Assembly (NCBI RefSeq): GCF_016889705.1
Contig: NZ_CP069526.1
Span: 5,208,001 to 5,272,000 of the forward strand
Reading direction: 5' to 3'
From: Amycolatopsis sp. FDAARGOS 1241
GTDB lineage: Bacteria > Actinomycetota > Actinomycetes > Mycobacteriales > Pseudonocardiaceae
DNA length: 64,000 bases
Numbering within the stretch: the stretch's first letter is position 1; the number at the start of each line of letters is the position of its first letter. Position numbers and translations under genes: made by a program. Below, one piece after another: positions 24,538 to 34,070 of the stretch. The notes below the pieces were generated by a model, which had not been told where the DNA came from, did not search any database, and saw nothing but the letters and a program-made list of their open reading frames with translations.

Positions 24538-27102
24538 ATGGTGACGGACGCTGGTGTGCTGCAAGGACTTCGGGTCGTCGAGATCGCGGACGAACAGGCC
24601 GCGCACACGGGGCTTTCGCTGGCGAGCCTGGGCGCTTCGGTGGTCAAGGTGGAGCCGCCGGCCGGCAGCGCGACGCGACGGATCGGCCCGTTCTTCGGCA
24701 ACGGCCCCGACCCCGAGAAGTCGGTTTTCTTCTGGCAGCACAACCGCGGCAAGCAGTCGATCGTGGCCGATCCGGCCTCGCCGGCCGACGTGGCCACGCT
24801 GCGGGCACTGATCGCCCGCGCGGACGTCCTGCTGGTGTCGGGTTCGGACTACGAGGTGTACGCGGCGTTGCCGGAGTTCGGCAAAGACGCCCTGCTGGCG
24901 GCGAACCCCCGGTTGGTCTTCGCCCGCATGACACCGTTCGGCGACGACGGTCCGTGGGCCGGCTTCCGCGCCAACGACCTCGTCCACCTGGCCCTTGGCG
25001 GCCCGGTCATGAACTGCGGCTACGACCCCCGGCCCGACGGCTTCTACGACCTGCCACCGATCGCCCCGGCGCAGTGGCACTCGTACCTGATCGCCGGTGA
25101 GCAATTGCTGATCGGCGTCCTCGCCGCGGTCCTGCACCAGTCCCGCACCGGCGAGGGCCAGTACCTCTCCTGCGCCGTGCACGAGGCGGTCGCGAAGAGC
25201 ACCGAGCTCGACCTCATGAACTGGGTCATGCGGCGCAGTCCGCTGAACCGCCAGACCTGCCGGCACGCGGCCGAGAAGGTCTCCGCGGTCGTGACGCTCG
25301 CCCAGACCAAGGACGGCCGCTACCTGATCACCGTGCCCATGGGCGCCAAGAACGAGGCACAGATCATCGACTTCCTCGCCGCGCGGGGGGTGGTGAGCGA
25401 TCTCGGTGAAGGCGCCGCCGACACCGGTACGCGGGACATCCCCGGCAGCAACGCCGTCGGTGAGCGCACCACCCGGGTTCTCGAGCTGGTCGAGCGGTTC
25501 GTCCGCAAGCACAGCTACGAAACCCTGCCGTGGCTGGAGATGCAGGACGCCGGGATCGTCTGTTCGCCGATCCGCCTGCCCCACGAAAACGCGCTGGACC
25601 CGCACTGGCGGGCTCGCGGCACCTTCGCGGAAGTCGAACACCCGGAGCTGGGCCGCTCGTTCACGTACGCGGTCAGCAAATGGGTCTCGACCGGTCCGGA
25701 CTTCGTGCCCGGGCGCCGCGCACCGCTGCTGGGTGAAGACACCGAGGCGATCAAGGCAACGCTGGCCACACCGAGCGCGCCGGCCCTGACCGCACCGCGT
25801 TATCCCGCACCCGTTCCGGCTCCGCTTTCGGTTCACCAGAGGCCGATGCCGCTCTCGGGCGTGCGGATCTTCGACTTCAGCTGGTTCCTCGCCTCGGCGG
25901 GCGGCACCCGCTTCCTGGCCGCCCTCGGCGCCGAAGTGATCAAAGTGGAGTGGAAGGCCAACCCCGACACGCGGATGGCCGCGATGGCGCCCGAGGGCGG
26001 ACGCGCCGCCCGCGAAGCCGCGGTGGCGCCGTTGCGCGGCGTGAGCGACCCCGACATGGGCGGCCAGTTCAACAACAAGAACCCCGGCAAGCGTGGCCTC
26101 TCACTCAACGTGCGCCACCCCGAAGGGCTGGCGATCGCCAAGCGGCTCATCGCGATGTCGGACATCGTGGCCGAGGGCTTCTCCCCCGGCGTCCTGGACC
26201 GCTGGGGGCTGGGCTGGGACGAGCTGCGGAAGATCAAGCCCGATATCATCTACGCGCAGCAGTCCGGAATGGGCACTGCCGGCACGTACGGCCGGCTGCG
26301 CGCCGTCGGGCCGATCGCCGGCGCGCTCGCGGGCGTCACCGAGATGTCCGGCCTGCCGAACCCGGCCATGCCCGCCGGGTGGGGGTACTCCTACTTGGAC
26401 TGGATCGGCGCGTACAGCTTCTCCACGGCGATGTTGTCCGCGCTGCTGCACCGCGAACGCACCGGCGAAGGCCAGTGGATCGACGCCTCGCAGACCGAAT
26501 CGGGCATCTTCGTCGCCGGCGGCGCGATCCTGGAGTGGTCCGCCCTCGGACGCGCCTGGTCACGCACGGGCAACCACTCCCCGCAGCGCTCCGCCGCGCC
26601 GCACGCGATCTACCGGACCGCCGGGGACGACCGGTGGATCGCGATCGCGTGCACCACCACCGCCGAATGGCAGGCCCTGGCCGCGCTGATCGACGAGGAC
26701 TGGACTGCCGAATTCCCCACGCTGGAATCCCGCCTGGACTGCCAGGACATCCTCGACCACCACGTCGAGGCGTGGACGCGCACGCAGGACGGCTACGCCC
26801 TCATGGCGCGGCTGCAAGCGCACGGTGTGCCCGCCGGCGTCTGCCAGACCGCCGGCGACCGGGTCGAGCAGGACCCGCAACTGGCCCACCTGCGGTGGCT
26901 CACCGAGGTCGAGGGCACCAAGATCGGCCGCTGGCCGCTCGCCGAGTTCCCGGTCAAGCTCGCCGCGACGCCGGCGCACATCGGCGGCGCCGTCAACCGC
27001 GGTGCGCCGTGTTACGGCGAGGACAACGAATGGGTGCTCGGAGAGCTGCTCGGCATGGACAAGCGCCGCATCGCCCGGCTCGCCGACGACGGGGTCATCT
27101 GA
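24538..27102 (+). CDS. double-domain CaiB/BaiF-type (family III) CoA-transferase
   Basis: An 854-residue protein made of two family III CoA-transferase units of about 410 residues. The first starts GLRVVEIADEQAAHTGLSLASLG and contains SRTGEGQYLSCAVHEAV near residue 205. The second starts PLSGVRIFDFSWFLASAGGT near 437 and contains the conserved NKNPGKRGLSLNVRHPEG near 515 and RTGEGQWIDASQTES near 641. Such fused enzymes occur in actinobacterial degradation clusters and move CoA between two acids. The ATG at 24538 coincides with the predicted transcription start; a TTG at 24502 lies inside the -35 box and is rejected. The gene ends in a strong terminator. Confidence 0.9.
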   Translation: MVTDAGVLQGLRVVEIADEQAAHTGLSLASLGASVVKVEPPAGSATRRIGPFFGNGPDPEKSVFFWQHNRGKQSIVADPASPADVATLRALIARADVLLVSGSDYEVYAALPEFGKDALLAANPRLVFARMTPFGDDGPWAGFRANDLVHLALGGPVMNCGYDPRPDGFYDLPPIAPAQWHSYLIAGEQLLIGVLAAVLHQSRTGEGQYLSCAVHEAVAKSTELDLMNWVMRRSPLNRQTCRHAAEKVSAVVTLAQTKDGRYLITVPMGAKNEAQIIDFLAARGVVSDLGEGAADTGTRDIPGSNAVGERTTRVLELVERFVRKHSYETLPWLEMQDAGIVCSPIRLPHENALDPHWRARGTFAEVEHPELGRSFTYAVSKWVSTGPDFVPGRRAPLLGEDTEAIKATLATPSAPALTAPRYPAPVPAPLSVHQRPMPLSGVRIFDFSWFLASAGGTRFLAALGAEVIKVEWKANPDTRMAAMAPEGGRAAREAAVAPLRGVSDPDMGGQFNNKNPGKRGLSLNVRHPEGLAIAKRLIAMSDIVAEGFSPGVLDRWGLGWDELRKIKPDIIYAQQSGMGTAGTYGRLRAVGPIAGALAGVTEMSGLPNPAMPAGWGYSYLDWIGAYSFSTAMLSALLHRERTGEGQWIDASQTESGIFVAGGAILEWSALGRAWSRTGNHSPQRSAAPHAIYRTAGDDRWIAIACTTTAEWQALAALIDEDWTAEFPTLESRLDCQDILDHHVEAWTRTQDGYALMARLQAHGVPAGVCQTAGDRVEQDPQLAHLRWLTEVEGTKIGRWPLAEFPVKLAATPAHIGGAVNRGAPCYGEDNEWVLGELLGMDKRRIARLADDGVI

Positions 27103-27103
27103 G

Positions 27104-27142
27104 CCCGGGCGGCCTCCCGGTGGTGCCGGGAGGCCGCCCGGG
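27104..27142. terminator. terminator with a perfect 17-bp stem
   Basis: Arms 27104-27120 and 27126-27142 pair perfectly around the loop TGGTG. It lies directly after the CoA-transferase stop and before the convergent end of the oligopeptide ABC operon at 27178. Confidence 0.85.
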
Positions 27143-27177
27143 TTCGACGCCGACCGTCCGATCTCGCGACAAGCGGA

Positions 27178-28161
27178 TCAGGGCTCCGCCGGGAAATGAC
27201 AGGCAACGTGGTGGTCTTCACCGACGCGCCGCAGAGCCGGCACCTCCGCGGCGCACCGCGCTTCGGCGTACGGGCAGCGAGTGCGGAACCGGCAACCGGA
27301 GGGCGGGCGCAGCGCCGAGGGAACCTCGCCGGTTCGGCGATCCGAGGCAGCCGCCGCGGCCGGGCCCGCACCGTCCACTTCGGGCACCGCGTCGAGCAGC
27401 GTCCGCGTGTAGTGGTGGCGCGAGCGCCGCAACACGGAGTCGGCCTCGCCGATCTCGACGATCTTGCCCAGGTACATCACCGCGACCCGGTCGCTGATCG
27501 CGCGCACCACGTCCAGGTCGTGCGAGATGAACACCAGCGACAGCCCGTCCCCGGCGCGCATGCCCTCCAGGAGGTTGAGCACCTGCCCCTGGACCGAGAC
27601 GTCGAGCGAGGCGACCGGCTCGTCGCAGATGATCAGCCGCGGGCGCAGCACCATCGCGCGCGCGATGGCGATGCGCTGGCACTGGCCGCCGGAGAACTCG
27701 TGCGGCCGCCGCTCCCCGGCGGTGGCGGGGTCCAGGCCGACGCGGTGGAGCGCCTCGTCGACGCGGCGGCCGATCTCGGCGCGCTCTACTCCGCGGACCA
27801 CCAGCCCCTCACCGACGACGTCCCGCACCCGCCGGCGTGGGTTGAGCGCCGACGTGGGGTCCTGGAAGATCACCTGGAGGCAGGCGCGCACTTCGCGCAG
27901 CTCGGCGTCGGTGGCACGCGTCAGGTCGCGGCCCGCGAACCACACGGTCCCGGACGTCGGCCTCGGCAGCTGCAGCACCGCGCGCCCGGTGGACGACTTG
28001 CCGCACCCCGACTCGCCGACGACACCGAGCGTCTCCCCCTCCCGGACGTCGAAGCTCACGTCGCTGACGGCCTCGAGCACGCCCTCCGGGACCTTGAACC
28101 GCTGGACGAGCCGCTCGGCGCTCAGCAGCGTGTCCGGGCGGAGGTGGTCGACGGCCGTCAT
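27178..28161 (-). CDS. oligopeptide/dipeptide ABC transporter ATPase (OppF-like)
   Basis: A 327-residue cytoplasmic ATPase. Walker A is GESGCGKSSTGRA near residue 50, the signature is FSGGQCQR near 158, and Walker B is LIICDEPVASLD near 178. The C-terminal oligopeptide-transporter extension contains CRFRTRCPYAEARC. It is the last gene of a five-gene minus-strand operon and overlaps the preceding ATPase by 4 bp. OppF-type partners energise uptake of peptides or, in degradation islands, other amphiphilic compounds. Confidence 0.92.
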   Translation of the reverse strand: MTAVDHLRPDTLLSAERLVQRFKVPEGVLEAVSDVSFDVREGETLGVVGESGCGKSSTGRAVLQLPRPTSGTVWFAGRDLTRATDAELREVRACLQVIFQDPTSALNPRRRVRDVVGEGLVVRGVERAEIGRRVDEALHRVGLDPATAGERRPHEFSGGQCQRIAIARAMVLRPRLIICDEPVASLDVSVQGQVLNLLEGMRAGDGLSLVFISHDLDVVRAISDRVAVMYLGKIVEIGEADSVLRRSRHHYTRTLLDAVPEVDGAGPAAAAASDRRTGEVPSALRPPSGCRFRTRCPYAEARCAAEVPALRRVGEDHHVACHFPAEP

Positions 28162-29141
28162 GCGGGATCACCGTTCACGGGGTGGAGACAGCGGTGGGCC
28201 AGCCTCGCGTCCCCGGTGTCCTGGTGCAGGGGCGGGGCCGACTCCCGGCACTCGTCGCCGGCCGCGGGGCAGCGCGGGGCGAACGGACAGCCGGCGACGG
28301 TGCCGGGCACCGGTGGCCGGCCCGGGATCGTGCGGAACTCGCCGTGCCGCGGGTGGTCGCGGCGGACGATCGAGTCGACCAGCGCGGCGCTGTAGCGGTG
28401 CCGGTGCCGGGTGAAGAACACTTCGGTCGGCGCGCGCTCCACCAGCCGACCGCCGTACATCACGAAGACGTCGTCGGTGCGCCCGGCGATGACCCCGAGG
28501 TCGTGACTGATCAGCACCAGAGCCATGTCCCGGTCCCGCTGGACCTCCGTGAGCAGGTCGAGGATCTGCTTCTGCACCGTCACGTCGAGCGCGGTGGTGG
28601 CCTCGTCGGCGAACAGGATCTCGGGGTCGCACGACAGCGCGGCGGCGATGGTCACGCGCTGGCGCATCCCGCCGGACAGCTGGTGCGGGTACTGCCGCAG
28701 CTGCTGGTCGGGGTCGGGGACGCCGACCTTGGCGAGCAGGTCCGCGGCACGGGCGCGCGCCGCCGCGCGATCGAGCCCGAGGTGGAAGCGCATCGGCTCG
28801 GTCAGCTGCCGCCCGATGCGCACCACCGGGTTCAGCGCGGTCATCGGGTCCTGGAAGACGACGGCGATCCGCGCACCGAGCAGGCGGCGCTGCACCGCGG
28901 GGCCCGGTGAGGTGATGTCCTCGCCCGCGAGCCGCACGCTCCCGGTGACCCGCGCGCCGGCCGGGGCGAGCCCCAGCACGGTGCGCGTCAGCATCGACTT
29001 CCCCGAGCCCGACTCCCCCACGATGCCGACGGTCCGCCCGGCACCCACCGACATCGACACACCGTCGAGCACCGCACGCCATTCGCCGCGCACAGGCAGG
29101 GAGCAGCCCAGCTCGTCGATCTCGAGCAGGTCGGCGCTCAC
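28158..29141 (-). CDS. oligopeptide/dipeptide ABC transporter ATPase (OppD-like)
   Basis: A 327-residue ATPase with Walker A GESGSGKSMLTR near residue 42, signature LSGGMRQR near 154 and Walker B ILFADEATTALD near 175. The C-terminal extension has CPFAPRCPAAGDEC, the Cys-rich region common to OppD/DppD proteins. It overlaps the binding-protein gene and the OppF-like gene by 4 bp each, so synthesis is coupled. Confidence 0.92.
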   Translation of the reverse strand: MSADLLEIDELGCSLPVRGEWRAVLDGVSMSVGAGRTVGIVGESGSGKSMLTRTVLGLAPAGARVTGSVRLAGEDITSPGPAVQRRLLGARIAVVFQDPMTALNPVVRIGRQLTEPMRFHLGLDRAAARARAADLLAKVGVPDPDQQLRQYPHQLSGGMRQRVTIAAALSCDPEILFADEATTALDVTVQKQILDLLTEVQRDRDMALVLISHDLGVIAGRTDDVFVMYGGRLVERAPTEVFFTRHRHRYSAALVDSIVRRDHPRHGEFRTIPGRPPVPGTVAGCPFAPRCPAAGDECRESAPPLHQDTGDARLAHRCLHPVNGDPA

Positions 29142-30709
29142 TTCTTGGACCCGATCTGCTCCCAGAACGGCGTGCAGCCGAGTTCGAAGGTCTGCACGCC
29201 GGCCACGTCGCCGGTGAAGAGCACGCCGAGCTCGGTGGCCTGCGTCGGCAGGGTCGGCAGGTCCTGGGTGTAGTGCTGGAGGAACGTGTCGTAGTCCTGC
29301 TTGCGCCGGCTCTCGTCCGTCGTCGTCACCGCGTCGGCGAGCGCGGCGTCGACGTCCGGATCGGAGTAGAGCGGGTAGTTCAGCACCCCGCCGGTCGAGA
29401 ACGTCGACTGGGCCACGGGGTAGGGGTTGAGGAAGAACGTCGCGCCGGTGGTCATCTGGAAGTTGCTGGTGCGGTAGCTCTGGATCCGTTCGGCACCGGA
29501 CTGCGTGTCGATGTTCATGGTCACGTTGCGGAACGTCGCGAGCCTGCTCTGCACGTACTGGGCGAGCTTGACGTCCTCGGCACCCGACGTCGTGACGTAG
29601 GTGAAGTCGACGGGCTTGCCCTCGGCTGCGAGCTCGTCGAACAGCTGCTGCGCCTTGGCCTTGTCCGGCGCCGGGTAGTCGTACTTCGGGTCGTAGTAGG
29701 GAGAACCGGTGGCGAACAGGTTCTTCGGGGGCTTCACCAACCCGTGGTAGACGACCTTGGCCAGTTCGCTCAGATCCAGCGCGTGGCCCACGGCCTGCCG
29801 GGCGCGCGGGTCGTCGAACGGGGCGCGGCGGGTGTTGAAGTACAGCCCGTCTCCGCCGTTGACCGCCGTCTTCACCGACTGCAGGCCCGCCTTCTCGCCG
29901 GCGGCGAGCGTGCTCGTGTGCTGCACTTCGAACAGCTGCGCCTCACCGGAGAGCAGGAAGTTGGTGGCCTGCTGCGGGTCCTCGACGACCTTCAACGTCA
30001 CGGAGTCCAGGTGCGGCAGACCCGGTTGCCAGTAGTGCGGATTGCGGGTGAAGCTCATGTGGTCACCCTTGACCCATTCTTGCAGGACGAACGGACCGGC
30101 CCCGACGGGGTGCTGGCCGAAGTCCTTGCCTTCCTTCTTCACCGCGGTCGGCGAGGGCACGAGCGAGAAGCTCTGGGACACGACCTGGTCGAACTGCGCG
30201 TTGGGCGAAGGCAGGGTGATCCGCAAGGTCAGCGGATCGACCACAGTGGACTTCAGGTCCTTGGCCACGGCGTACTGCGTCGAGTGGTTCGCCTCGACCG
30301 CGTCACGGTCGATGGAGAATTTCACCGCCGCGGCGTCGTAAGGCGTGCCGTCGCTGAACTGCACGCCCGGACGGAGCTTGATCGTCCACACGGTGTGGGT
30401 GGTGTCGGGGGTGATGCTCTGCGCGATGCGCGGCACCACCTTGCCGGTCGTGTCGGTGTAGGCGAGCAGGTCGAAGATCGCCTCCGTGCGGAAGGTGTCG
30501 TTGGTCGACTGCACGTAGGTGATGAGCGGGTCCATGGTGGTCGTCTCGTATTGCGCCACGAAGGTCATGGACCCGCCGTTCGTGGCGACACCGCCGGCCC
30601 CACTGCCGCCCTCGCCGGCCGACGTTCCGCACGCCGCGGCGCTCACGGCCGAAACGAGGGCGACGGCGATCGCGGCGATCTTGCGAACCGCTCTTGAACT
30701 CCTGCTCAT
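29138..30709 (-). CDS. oligopeptide-type ABC transporter substrate-binding lipoprotein
   Basis: A 523-residue family 5 solute-binding protein. The first 27 residues form a lipoprotein signal ending in the lipobox SAAAC. A Gly/Ser-rich linker and the SBP-bac-5 core follow, with segments RPGVQFSDGTPYDAAAVKF near 113 and HPVGAGPFVLQEWVKG near 190. It captures substrate outside the cell. The 33-bp gap to the preceding permease is the largest inside this operon. Its position in the operator-controlled island suggests that the cargo is a catabolic substrate. Confidence 0.9.
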   Translation of the reverse strand: MSRSSRAVRKIAAIAVALVSAVSAAACGTSAGEGGSGAGGVATNGGSMTFVAQYETTTMDPLITYVQSTNDTFRTEAIFDLLAYTDTTGKVVPRIAQSITPDTTHTVWTIKLRPGVQFSDGTPYDAAAVKFSIDRDAVEANHSTQYAVAKDLKSTVVDPLTLRITLPSPNAQFDQVVSQSFSLVPSPTAVKKEGKDFGQHPVGAGPFVLQEWVKGDHMSFTRNPHYWQPGLPHLDSVTLKVVEDPQQATNFLLSGEAQLFEVQHTSTLAAGEKAGLQSVKTAVNGGDGLYFNTRRAPFDDPRARQAVGHALDLSELAKVVYHGLVKPPKNLFATGSPYYDPKYDYPAPDKAKAQQLFDELAAEGKPVDFTYVTTSGAEDVKLAQYVQSRLATFRNVTMNIDTQSGAERIQSYRTSNFQMTTGATFFLNPYPVAQSTFSTGGVLNYPLYSDPDVDAALADAVTTTDESRRKQDYDTFLQHYTQDLPTLPTQATELGVLFTGDVAGVQTFELGCTPFWEQIGSKK

Positions 30710-30742
30710 GGTTCCTCTTTCCGGGGCGTCGGTCCTCTGCCG

Positions 30743-31648
30743 CTACAGCACGGACTCCTTGAGCGCGAAACGACGTTGCAGCCGGTCACCGACGACGTTC
30801 AGCGCGAAGACGGTCAAGAAGATGGCCAGGCACGGCGCGAACACCGGCCACGGGTAGATCGTGATATCGGTCTTCGCCTCCGCGATCATCCCGCCCCAGC
30901 TCGGGGCGGGCGGGGGCACGCCGAGACCCAGGAAGCTCAGTGATCCTTCGGCGACGATCATCGTCGCCATCACCACCACCGCATACGCCGCGACCGGCCG
31001 GATCAGCCCGGGGAGCACTTCGCGGAAGAGCACCCGGCGGTGGCTCGCGCCCATCGCGTGCGCGGCGAGCACGTAGTCCCGCGTCATCACGGAAAGCGCA
31101 TTGGCCTTCGCCAGCCGCGCAAACGTCGGGAGGTTGAGCAGCGCCAGGCTGAACACCAGCGTCGACAGGCTCGGCCGGACCGCCGCCGCGACGGCGAGCA
31201 GGAACACCAGGGGCGGAATGGCGAGCACGGTGTTCGCGAGGATGTCGACCACGGTGCCGACGATTCCCTTGAAGTACGCGGCAACCAGCCCGAGCAGGCA
31301 TCCCGCGGTGAGCCCGGCGAGCGTCGCGATCACGCCGACGGCGAGCGAGATCCGGCCGCCGAAAGCGAGGCGGGACAGGATGCTCCGGCCGAGCCCGTCG
31401 GTGCCGAGCAGCTGCCCGCCCCCGCCGGGGAGCTGTCCGCTGTCGCCCACGGGCGTCGCGACACTGGCCAGCGGCAACAGACCGGCGAAAAGAGCGAAGA
31501 ACACGACGACTCCCAGCCACGCCACCGCCAGCACGAGCGTGACTCGCGGACGCTTCTTCCCGTTGCGCGGCAACTGATCCGTCGCGGCGTCGGCCACTTC
31601 CGCCGGAGGGATCGGCAAGGTCACGTCACTCGCCTCCGATCGGGTCAT
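30743..31648 (-). CDS. oligopeptide-type ABC transporter permease (OppC-like)
   Basis: A 301-residue membrane protein. Residues 1-30 form a polar N-terminus. A transmembrane helix around VTLVLAVAWLGVVVFFALFAG follows, and then the OppC N-terminal and BPD_transp_1 domains with GTDGLGRSILSRLAFGGRISL near 85 and the EAA-like loop SHRRVLFREVLPGLI near 205. It overlaps the OppB-like gene by 4 bp. Confidence 0.9.
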   Translation of the reverse strand: MTRSEASDVTLPIPPAEVADAATDQLPRNGKKRPRVTLVLAVAWLGVVVFFALFAGLLPLASVATPVGDSGQLPGGGGQLLGTDGLGRSILSRLAFGGRISLAVGVIATLAGLTAGCLLGLVAAYFKGIVGTVVDILANTVLAIPPLVFLLAVAAAVRPSLSTLVFSLALLNLPTFARLAKANALSVMTRDYVLAAHAMGASHRRVLFREVLPGLIRPVAAYAVVVMATMIVAEGSLSFLGLGVPPPAPSWGGMIAEAKTDITIYPWPVFAPCLAIFLTVFALNVVGDRLQRRFALKESVL

Positions 31649-32610
31649 GCCCGGCTCCCGGTCGCGACCCGCGGGTCGAGGATGCCGAACGCTAGGTCGA
31701 CCAGCAGGTTGATCACGAGGTAGAGCGCCGCGACGAACACCACGATCCCCTGGATGGTCGGGATGTCCTTGCTGTAGATCGACTGGGCGGCGAGCGCACC
31801 GAGCCCCGGCAACGAGAAGATGGTCTCCACGATGACCGTGCCGCCCAGCAGCCGGCCGAAGGAAATCCCGGCCACGGTGAGCACCGAGAACAGCGAAGGT
31901 CGCAAGGCGTGCCGGAACATGATGTACCGGCGCGGCAGCCCGCGGGCACGCGCGTTGAGGATGAAGTTCTCCTGCAGCGTCGCCACGATGTCGGCCCGCA
32001 GCAGGCGGTGGAAGACGGGGATCTCGGCGATGGCCAGTACCAGAGCCGGCACCAAGGCGTGCCGCAGGTTCTCATACGCGTCCCGCGAAAGCGGAACCCA
32101 CCCGAGCGGCGGCAACGCACCCGTCGTGGTGGCCAAGTAGGACAGCGCGATCGCGACCACGAACGGCGGGACCGACATCAACCCGGCCGAGGTTCCGGTG
32201 GCGATGCGGTCGATCGGTCCCGGGTGGGACGCGGAGTAGATCGACAGGAGGAAAGCGACCACCACCGCGAACACCAGGGCCATGACCGCCAGCTGGGCCG
32301 TCACCGGAAGGCGCTGGCTGATCTCTTGCCACACCGGGACACGACTGCCGATCGACCGTCCGAGGTCACCGCTGAGCGCGTGCCCGAGCCAGTCGAAGTA
32401 CCGCGCCGGCAGCGGCCGGTCGAGCCCGAGCTGCTGGTCGACCGCGGCGATGTCCTGCGGCCTCGCGCGGTCTCCGAGGATGGCGGCCGCCGGGTCGCCC
32501 GGCATGAGGTCGGTCAGCGCGGTCGCCGCCAACGGGACGAGCAGGAGCACCGGAATCGCCGGCCAGGCCCGTCGGAGAAAGTTCTTCGCTCGAATGTTCA
32601 CACGATCCAC
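31645..32610 (-). CDS. oligopeptide-type ABC transporter permease (OppB-like)
   Basis: A 321-residue inner-membrane permease, first gene of the oligopeptide-type operon. It shows an N-terminal transmembrane helix (IPVLLLVPLAATALTDLMPG), the LGLDRPLPARYFDWLGHALSGDLG segment near residue 55 and the EAA-like loop near 225 (RARGLPRRYIMFRHALRPS). The start at 32610 is not firmly fixed; later in-frame starts exist. Two operators of the island (32678-32715) lie about 70 bp upstream. Confidence 0.88.
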   Translation of the reverse strand: MDRVNIRAKNFLRRAWPAIPVLLLVPLAATALTDLMPGDPAAAILGDRARPQDIAAVDQQLGLDRPLPARYFDWLGHALSGDLGRSIGSRVPVWQEISQRLPVTAQLAVMALVFAVVVAFLLSIYSASHPGPIDRIATGTSAGLMSVPPFVVAIALSYLATTTGALPPLGWVPLSRDAYENLRHALVPALVLAIAEIPVFHRLLRADIVATLQENFILNARARGLPRRYIMFRHALRPSLFSVLTVAGISFGRLLGGTVIVETIFSLPGLGALAAQSIYSKDIPTIQGIVVFVAALYLVINLLVDLAFGILDPRVATGSRA

Positions 32611-32677
32611 CGAACGCTCTGCTCGGCCACTCTGCCGAGGTCACGGCGCCCACGGTAACCGGCGGCCGCAAGCGGAG

Positions 32678-32715
32678 TCAATAATCGCGTTGACAGTAGT
32701 CAACGAGAACGTTTA
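32678..32715 (-). promoter_or_regulatory. operator sites 9 and 10 in tandem, upstream of the oligopeptide ABC operon
   Basis: Cores TCAATA-ATCG-CGTTGA (32678-32693) and TCAACG-AGAA-CGTTTA (32700-32715) are 6 bp apart. The junction also creates the outward palindrome CGTTGAC-AGTA-GTCAACG. On the minus strand, TTGACT (32682-32677), an 18-bp spacer and TACCGT form a promoter pointing at the OppB-like gene. The second site overlaps the last codons of the capA-like gene. Confidence 0.65.
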
Positions 32716-34070
32716 CTCCACAGGTCGACGCGGCCGATCCCGGCTTCTACGGTGATCTTCGTGCCGAATGGTTCGCTCAGCGCCACCATCCGGTCCAGCA
32801 CCGCCCGGCCGGTCGGATCGCTCGCCACGGCCGGAAAACCCGTCGTGGCACGGCTCGCGCGGCTCCACGTCATCGGGTGCAGCTCGACCGTCCGCACCCG
32901 GTGCGTGACGGCGTCCACCTCGCAGACGGGCAGGACGAACCCCGGCCGGTGGTCGTTCCCTTCGGCCGGGCTCAGCACGGTCTTGCCGCTCGTGGTCGTG
33001 TCCCGTGCGCCGAACGCGTCGAGCAGGCCCGCGTCGAACGAACGCACGCGGGAGTCGTTGCCCCAGCGGGTGTAGAAGTCGTGCGGCTGCGGTTCGCGGC
33101 GGCCCAGCCGGAACAACGGACCGGGGTCGTGGAGCACCGGCACGCCCCGGACCACTTCGATCCCGCGCATCGGCGCGTGCGAACCCTGGACGAGGACGAG
33201 TGCGGCGCCGGATTCCACGGCCGCGTGGGCGTACTCACGGGCGAACGCCGGCGTGCTCGACATCCGCCCGTCCGCGGCGTCCCAGGCCTGCACGTGCAGG
33301 TGCGCCACGACGAAGTCCGCGACTGACGCCGCGTACCGCAGCGACTCGAGGTTGCCGGCGAGGTCTTCGGGATCGCACACCGTGGAAGGCGTCTCCTGGC
33401 CGGGCACGACCCGGAAGCGCCGGATCGAGTTGTGCAGGCCTGGCGGGTGCACGACGAACTCGTCGCCGTCACGGACGGCCCACAGGCCCAGCGCACCCGC
33501 CAGGGCGCACAACCGGTCGGCGGTCGCCGGATCGACGACATCGAGGTAGCGCACCGGGTTGACCCCCGGCCGCCCGGGGAAATCGCTCCTCGCCGCGCCA
33601 GCGCGCGCGAACGCGGGGAACGACGACGTCGCCGAAACGAGTGCGACGCGCCCCACCGCGGTGTCGGCGAACGCCGGCGCGCGGGCGGCCGCGAGGTCCG
33701 CGCCGGTCCCGGCGTGCGGAAGCCCTCGTGCGTCGAGGGCCTCGATCGTCGAACGCAGCCCGCCGTAGGAGTGGTCGAGCGCGTGGTTCGACGCCGTGGA
33801 CACGAGGTCCACCCCGAGCGCCCGCAGCTCGTCGGCCACCACCGTCGGCCCGCGCATCCAGCTGAGCGCGCCTTCCGCGGCGGGGAACACGTCCTCACCG
33901 TCGAAGTCGTGCAGCGGGATTTCCAGGTGCGCGTGCGTGACGTCCGCGCCGCGCAAGAGGTCCAGCGCGGCGACGACCGCCGGCTCACGGCACCTCGACA
34001 CGCGGGTGTTCAGGATGACGTCCCCGGTGACCGCGAGCCGGTAGCACGGATCAGCGGTCAACGACGACAA
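32700..34070 (-). CDS. CapA family protein (poly-gamma-glutamate capsule type metallophosphatase)
   Basis: A 456-residue protein of the PGA_cap/metallophosphatase superfamily. Motifs are AVTGDVILN near residue 14, LEIPLHDF near 49, STASNHALDHSYGGL near 90, VVAHLHVQ near 253 and VQGSHAPMRGIEV near 291, the usual metal-binding positions. It begins with TTG at 34070 (overlapping the P450 stop by 20 bp) or TTG at 34061; no clear ribosome site separates them. Coupling to the P450 suggests that it is cotranscribed. There is no capsule gene cluster around it, so its role in this catabolic context is unexplained; it may act on a modified substrate rather than on a capsule. Confidence 0.8.
   Translation of the reverse strand: MSSLTADPCYRLAVTGDVILNTRVSRCREPAVVAALDLLRGADVTHAHLEIPLHDFDGEDVFPAAEGALSWMRGPTVVADELRALGVDLVSTASNHALDHSYGGLRSTIEALDARGLPHAGTGADLAAARAPAFADTAVGRVALVSATSSFPAFARAGAARSDFPGRPGVNPVRYLDVVDPATADRLCALAGALGLWAVRDGDEFVVHPPGLHNSIRRFRVVPGQETPSTVCDPEDLAGNLESLRYAASVADFVVAHLHVQAWDAADGRMSSTPAFAREYAHAAVESGAALVLVQGSHAPMRGIEVVRGVPVLHDPGPLFRLGRREPQPHDFYTRWGNDSRVRSFDAGLLDAFGARDTTTSGKTVLSPAEGNDHRPGFVLPVCEVDAVTHRVRTVELHPMTWSRASRATTGFPAVASDPTGRAVLDRMVALSEPFGTKITVEAGIGRVDLWSKRSR

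Noticed and set aside
32700..32715. Tenth operator as a coding coincidence
   Set aside because: It overlaps the end of the capA-like gene, so coding constraint was considered. It was kept because a second site lies 6 bp away in non-coding DNA with the same spacing and orientation.
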